Origin: Zhuqueibacter pondensis
Lineage (GTDB): Bacteria; Zhuqueibacterota; Zhuqueibacteria; Zhuqueibacterales; Zhuqueibacteraceae
Direction of reading: 5' to 3'
Assembly (NCBI GenBank): GCA_034505955.1
Contig: JAPDQK010000031.1
Span: 4,976-68,975 of the forward strand
Length of the DNA: 64,000 nucleotides
The translations under genes were made by a program, and so were the position numbers. Positions within the stretch are counted from its first letter, which is position 1, and each line of letters starts with the position of its first letter. The notes beneath the pieces were generated by a model. The model was not told where the DNA came from. It did no database searches and worked only from the letters and a program-made list of their open reading frames with translations. This document shows positions 59,895 through 64,000 of the stretch, piece by piece.

Positions 59895-61463
59895 CTATAA
59901 TGCAATCCGCAACCCGAAGCCCAGTGTCAGGGTTTCAACCAGATTCGGCAGCTTGCGTTCCTCCAAGCCCTCGGATTCTTCCTTCACCTGATTGAATGCC
60001 GCAGGGATAATCGAAGAACGGACGCCGACCTGTAGCTCCACCGGCTGGTGAAGAGAGGGAATGAGGCGCTGCACTCCAAAGCGGATGGAAGTACCCGCCG
60101 TGAGGTGAAACACGGATCGCAGCGGAACAACATCCTCCTCTTTGGTGTAAATGAAATCCATACGTTGCAGAAAGCCGGCACGTATATTGACGGGGGCAAT
60201 CAATGCCGGAAGGTCGATATAGCCGCCGAAATAGGAAGAACCGAAATCGGGAGAGTCGCGGGGAATCTCCGCTCCTGCATAGAAACCGAAAATCAGAAAC
60301 TGGAGGCCGCCGGCAACCCCGGTGTAGCCACCGATCGCCACCTCTCCGGCCTCTTCAAAGAAAAGACTGTCCTTTTCAAAGTCGCGAAGAGTGAGATTGG
60401 CATTGCCTTCCACACGCGGCAGCTTGGTGACATCCAATGCCACATCGTGCAGGTCCGGATTGACAGGCGGCCCGGCCGTATGCACGACTCGAATCCGGTA
60501 AGAACCCTCCAGTTTATCGCGATAACCTCGTTCAACAGTCAGCCCCAACTTGAACAGTTTCAGATCGAGGCTGGAGCCGGCCATTATCGCCCAGCGACTG
60601 CCCTTCACGCCCAACTGATAATCTGCCTCGAAGGGTTTGTCCTCAAATTGGACCGAAGCCCGCATCGTGCCCGTCCAGGGCTGCTTGGTGATGGGATCCA
60701 CGCCGTAAGGAGTGCCCACGATATTGGCAGTGCCCCGAAGACTTGTCGTCACCGAAGCCACTTCATTGCTCGAGGAAATGTGCAGGTATTTGGCGCCCAC
60801 ACCGAATGACAAAGCCCTCCAGCGATATGCAGCACCAAAAAACATTGGGAGTGTCGATAGATAGATTTCCGCAGGTCTGCTGAACAGTTCCAAATCGGTT
60901 TGAGCCTCGACTTGCCATTGCATGGGAATGGACGCTACCGGCAAGTCGGGCACCATTTCGCGGGTGATCGGCTCGTTGACCTCAAAATGAAACTGCATGC
61001 TGGTTTTACCGCTGGCGGACAGTCGCACGCCGGCGCGCCGAGGCTGCATGAAGCCAAAGCCCAGCACAAATTTTCCCACCTGCCGTCCGATGGCGAAAGC
61101 CGCAAGGCCTCCTCGTTCTTTCATCTCGATCTCACTTTGCAGATTCACAGCTTCGTACTCCTTGGTGGAATCGAGCAACTGCAGGTCAAAACTGCCCCGG
61201 TCACTGTGAGAAAATCCAATGGCGAATCCCAACTCGGTCTTGCGCACCGAAGCCAGCGCCGCGGGATTGGTGATCAGACCGATGGCTCCCTGGGCCGTTG
61301 CCGGATTCAGGTAGCCGGGATTCAGTGCGAACAGGCTGGCCTCGGGCGTTGTTGCCACATACGAACCCACCACTTCCTGGCTCCAGGCGGCAGAGGCGGC
61401 GCAACATATCGCCACCGCCAAATACGCGATGAGGCTTTTCAGGCGCTTTTGGGGTTCATTCAT
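59895..61463 (-). CDS. PorV/FadL-like outer-membrane barrel protein
   Basis: A 522-residue exported protein. A signal peptide (about 1-28, ending AAWSQ) is followed by LNPATAQGAIGLITNPAALA, the typical opening of PorV/UPF0164 and FadL-like barrels. Many alternating-strand segments end with LTLGFGLRIAL, which has the terminal aromatic/hydrophobic strand of an outer-membrane protein. A PorV-like role in moving T9SS cargo, such as the adjacent sorting-domain proteins on both sides, is an inference from context. ATG 61463 is chosen because a perfect AAGGAGGT lies 8 nt upstream; GTG 61481 is inside that region. The upstream gene ends 37 bp away. Confidence 0.72.
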   Translation of the reverse strand: MNEPQKRLKSLIAYLAVAICCAASAAWSQEVVGSYVATTPEASLFALNPGYLNPATAQGAIGLITNPAALASVRKTELGFAIGFSHSDRGSFDLQLLDSTKEYEAVNLQSEIEMKERGGLAAFAIGRQVGKFVLGFGFMQPRRAGVRLSASGKTSMQFHFEVNEPITREMVPDLPVASIPMQWQVEAQTDLELFSRPAEIYLSTLPMFFGAAYRWRALSFGVGAKYLHISSSNEVASVTTSLRGTANIVGTPYGVDPITKQPWTGTMRASVQFEDKPFEADYQLGVKGSRWAIMAGSSLDLKLFKLGLTVERGYRDKLEGSYRIRVVHTAGPPVNPDLHDVALDVTKLPRVEGNANLTLRDFEKDSLFFEEAGEVAIGGYTGVAGGLQFLIFGFYAGAEIPRDSPDFGSSYFGGYIDLPALIAPVNIRAGFLQRMDFIYTKEEDVVPLRSVFHLTAGTSIRFGVQRLIPSLHQPVELQVGVRSSIIPAAFNQVKEESEGLEERKLPNLVETLTLGFGLRIAL

Positions 61464-61500
61464 CTGTTCGACCTCCTTCACTCTGCGGTAAATCGTTACG

Positions 61501-63645
61501 TTAATGCACCACCAGCATTTTCTTCACCGCCACAAAATCAGCGGCTTTGAGCTGATAGAAATAAACACCACCGGCAACCGGTCGGCCGGATTCGTCAGCC
61601 CCGTTCCAAAAGATTTTGTGAGAACCGGCGGTCTGATGGCCCTGCACCAGCGTGACCACCTTTTGCCCTTGCAGATTGAAAATGCTGATTTCCACCGCCG
61701 AGGGGCGCGGCAAATGATATTCAATCGCCGTTTTGTTGCCAAAAGCAGAAACCTGCAAGGGATTGGGATGATTCTGCCTCAACGCATAGTTTTGAGGAAT
61801 TTCGTTACTTTGCGGTCTTGCCTCCACGCCGGTGCCGGTGACGGCATCAACATAAATCGTCAGTTGGCCGGCAGTGCTGGAGGTGTAGTCGAAGCCCCAG
61901 ACAGCACGTTCAGGCTGTCCCGGCAAAATTCCTCGAGAGACACTTCCATTTACCCACACATTCTGATTCGTGGCTCGATACTGGCTGCCGCCGCGGACCT
62001 CGGCGACACTGATGGCCGGACCACTATCAATCCAATTCGAAGGCAAAGCACTTTTTGAGGGGGGTTCCCAACTCAGTGGCCCTTGCCCCAAGATTATCCC
62101 ATTGGAAAAGAAAAACACTTGCACGGAATCCAGCGAGGCGGAATAATACACAAAAAACCACATCATGGCTTCACCTGTGGGGGACAGGTTGCTTTGGTGG
62201 GTTCCCAGCATCACCAGCACTGCGTCCAAAGCCCAGGTCTGAGCTGCTTGATTTGCCGCCTCCAAATTGACGCGCGCGGTCGTGGGCCTCGGCCCGGGTG
62301 GTTCGATGAACTCTCCGGTGATGGCATCCAAAAACACCATGAGAAAATCTCCAGTCGCTTCGGACCGGTATTGGAAGACCCAAAGGGGACGAGCACTCTG
62401 TGGCCGCGTTGCCTTTTGAAAAGAAAACGCCAGATCTTTTGCAAGCCGGTGAGGCTGCCTGAGAAGACCGAATTTCGGAACAGGGGGCGTATGAGTATGT
62501 GCAGCGAGTGCTTGATCCCCAAAATCGAAATTCCCCAGGAAAGCTGTTGCCGCCGCATCAGCGTGTATCATCCGAAAATTGCTGCCGCCATGTGCCTCGG
62601 CAGAATCTGCTGCCACGTTGCTGTCGATCCAGTTATTGGGAAGGCCGGTGGTGTCCGGCGGTTCGTCCTGCCAGGCAAAGGGAGCGAGAAAAGCGCTGGA
62701 GGCCAAAATGCCTAAATACCCCGAACGAACTCGCGAGTAGAAGACATAAACCCAGAACCCGGATTCGCCCGAAACCAAAATTTCGGGAGCGCCGACCAGA
62801 ACCGCATGCGCATCGGAAGACCAATTTTGCGCCACCATCTGCGCCTCGGAGTAGCGTTGCCTTGCAGTCATGTTGGTCAATGGAGCAAGGGTCATGTTCA
62901 CACCGGAGACGATTCCTCCTTCCGGCACGACAAGGCTGTCGATAAAGCCATTCCCATCTGGATCATAGATACCGACCACATCCGCGCCCGGCTTCGGCTC
63001 GAAGTCGCCGCTCTTGTCAAGGTCTTTCAAGGCTACGGGCCAATAGGTTCCAGCAGGAACGTACTTCACCGTATAGCTTCCTGCTGCGCTCGACACCACG
63101 GCCAAGGCTTCGGGATTATCGTCCGTAAAAAGATTCCTGAACAGTGCAATCATGGTGCCGGTTGGATCGCCGCCAGGATAAGTGACGTTACCCGAAACCG
63201 TGGCTTTTGGCAACGCGCCTCCGGTTGTGAAAGTGAAAACCGCTGGTTTATCCAGCGACTGTCCTGTGGTGCTGCGAGCGCCAAGAATGCCGACGACGTA
63301 ACGAGTATCAGGCCAGAGATGGAGGTTGAAGACGCGGACGGTTTTCAGATCTGCGCTGACGATGATGGAATCGGGTTCGCCGATGAGGGTGTCAGGATGA
63401 ATGATCAGGCCGAGGAAGAAACCCGGCGGCCAGGCAAAACGGGCCGAAGTATCCAAAGGCGCACTGAAATTGAATTCGATGGTTACTGCGGTGTTCACAT
63501 TCGTGGCGCCATCAGCCGGGATGGTGGAGACCACCGAGAGTTGGCCCCATACTACATCGGAGATCCCCAATAGTCCCACCAGGCAAATCAGAATCAGCCA
63601 AGTCGTGGCGGCAAGTTGACCTGTGATGGTTTTTTGTGGCTTCAT
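61501..63645 (-). CDS. Secreted Ig-like protein with duplicated domain and C-terminal sorting domain
   Basis: A 714-residue exported protein (signal peptide 1-34, ending VVWGQ). Residues about 36-140 are an Ig-like domain of the SbsA type (STIPADGATNVNTAVTIEF). A carboxypeptidase-regulatory-like beta domain follows (about 145-240). Then come two homologous units of about 200 residues, each with LPxNWIDS and GGSxxR. The tail is LRQNHPNPL and the FlgD-like domain (ISIFNLQGQKVVTLVQ, WNGADESGR, GGVYFYQL, KKMLVVH). ATG 63645 is used: GGGAGG lies 6 nt upstream; an upstream extension to 63777 runs through a palindrome. The barrel gene follows after 37 bp. Confidence 0.75.
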   Translation of the reverse strand: MKPQKTITGQLAATTWLILICLVGLLGISDVVWGQLSVVSTIPADGATNVNTAVTIEFNFSAPLDTSARFAWPPGFFLGLIIHPDTLIGEPDSIIVSADLKTVRVFNLHLWPDTRYVVGILGARSTTGQSLDKPAVFTFTTGGALPKATVSGNVTYPGGDPTGTMIALFRNLFTDDNPEALAVVSSAAGSYTVKYVPAGTYWPVALKDLDKSGDFEPKPGADVVGIYDPDGNGFIDSLVVPEGGIVSGVNMTLAPLTNMTARQRYSEAQMVAQNWSSDAHAVLVGAPEILVSGESGFWVYVFYSRVRSGYLGILASSAFLAPFAWQDEPPDTTGLPNNWIDSNVAADSAEAHGGSNFRMIHADAAATAFLGNFDFGDQALAAHTHTPPVPKFGLLRQPHRLAKDLAFSFQKATRPQSARPLWVFQYRSEATGDFLMVFLDAITGEFIEPPGPRPTTARVNLEAANQAAQTWALDAVLVMLGTHQSNLSPTGEAMMWFFVYYSASLDSVQVFFFSNGIILGQGPLSWEPPSKSALPSNWIDSGPAISVAEVRGGSQYRATNQNVWVNGSVSRGILPGQPERAVWGFDYTSSTAGQLTIYVDAVTGTGVEARPQSNEIPQNYALRQNHPNPLQVSAFGNKTAIEYHLPRPSAVEISIFNLQGQKVVTLVQGHQTAGSHKIFWNGADESGRPVAGGVYFYQLKAADFVAVKKMLVVH

Positions 63646-63702
63646 TTGGCACCTCCCTTGGAGTTGAAAATAAGCCAAAATCTCACTCTTTAGTTTGTAG
63701 TT

Positions 63703-63803
63703 ACGCCTTAACCCCGATAATTCATACGATGCATAAATTGACTGCACTTTGCATTTGAACTCAAGCCCAAAATGCATTTATGAATTATCGGGGGTTAAGG
63801 CGT
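63703..63803 (+). repeat. 101-bp element with 24-bp inverted repeats
   Basis: The arm at 63703-63726 (ACGCCTTAACCCCGATAA and on) is the reverse complement of 63779-63803, apart from one extra G. The 52-bp spacer also has weaker internal symmetry around ATGCATT. It lies upstream of the sorting-domain gene at 61501 and could be a mobile palindrome. Confidence 0.7.
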
Positions 63804-63875
63804 TGGACATGTGATCAAGAGGAATGCTTCACCGATGCCTGAAGGCATCACTACGAATTATAGAGCGATTTTCAA

Positions 63876-63909
63876 CCTGAATTATTCAGAACCGCGAAGA
63901 ACGCGAAGT
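63876..63909 (+). repeat. Inverted-repeat family B, half copy
   Basis: CCTGAATTATTCAGAACC followed by GCGAAGAACGCGAAG matches the outer arm of family B (AATTATTC, then a gap, then CACGAAGACAC) but is more diverged. Confidence 0.45.
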
Positions 63910-64000
63910 TTGAAAAAACGTATGAATTTAGCCAACTGAAGAAGATGTCATTCTGGAAGAATCTTTTTTGGTACTAGCAAGTATTTCTTTAAAAAGTAAA

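Larger units (their letters stand above)
63646..64000. other. Right-end intergenic region with three repeat pieces
   Basis: Contains the 63703-63803 inverted repeat, a family B half copy (63876-63909) and the start of a family D arm (63948-63970). No gene reaches into this end. Confidence 0.5.

Overview
The window looks like a bacterial chromosome segment from the FCB superphylum, most like candidate phylum KSB1/Calditrichota. This is an inference. It rests on six large secreted proteins that end in the same FlgD-like, type IX-secretion-style C-terminal domain (preceded in most by a YPNPF-type motif), on PorV-like and PorP/SprF-like barrels, on two-component-regulator-type propellers, and on purine-rich Shine-Dalgarno sites. 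G+C is near one half by eye. No rRNA, tRNA, CRISPR array, prophage or transposase gene was seen.

Layout. 1-1.2 kb: start of a lipid-kinase-like gene and an EamA permease, both minus strand. 2-15 kb: a plus-strand block with a SEC-C protein, a secreted propeller protein, recN, a YbgF/CpoB-like TPR protein, dnaE, an SRPBCC protein and a PorP/SprF-OmpA-OmpA fusion. 14.8-16.2 kb: pyrimidine-nucleoside phosphorylase. 16.9-32.6 kb: a tightly spaced minus-strand operon of about 15.7 kb, with three giant secreted proteins, a PorV-transglutaminase-TPR fusion and, last, a CHASE2-CHAT (caspase-like) membrane protein. 33.5-37.3 kb: an M16 zinc protease and a HEPN-MNT module. 37.8-41 kb: a LysM-FecR protein translationally coupled to a CHASE2 serine/threonine kinase. 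41.9-46.3 kb: an unknown membrane protein, threonine synthase, two small overlapping genes and a DUF3810 protein. 46.8-57.5 kb: a GAF histidine kinase and an NtrC-type activator, a GNAT-like protein, then a sigma-54-type promoter and an operon for a double zinc-ribbon protein, NuoE-like, NuoF-like and HoxU-like subunits and an FMN glutamate-synthase-like protein. 57.6-63.6 kb: a minus-strand cluster with a glycoside-hydrolase-like secreted protein, a second PorV/FadL-like barrel and another secreted protein.

The two strongest candidates for an undescribed system are these. (1) The 51.4-57.5 kb redox operon has the NADH/flavin/Fe-S core of electron-bifurcating HydABC-type enzymes, but its catalytic partner is a glutamate-synthase-like FMN protein. 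That protein has no amidotransferase domain, has lost the usual 3Fe-4S cysteines and has gained an N-terminal cysteine cluster. (2) The 16.9-32.6 kb operon joins T9SS-style surface proteins, a barrel fused to a transglutaminase-like domain, and a membrane CHAT protease with a CHASE2 sensor.

Intergenic regions are rich in short palindromic repeats. One family (three copies) has TA-flanked terminal inverted repeats like an IS630/Tc1-derived MITE, and at least four other inverted-repeat families are present. Two of the secreted proteins carry short palindromic in-frame inserts at the same point of their C-terminal linker.
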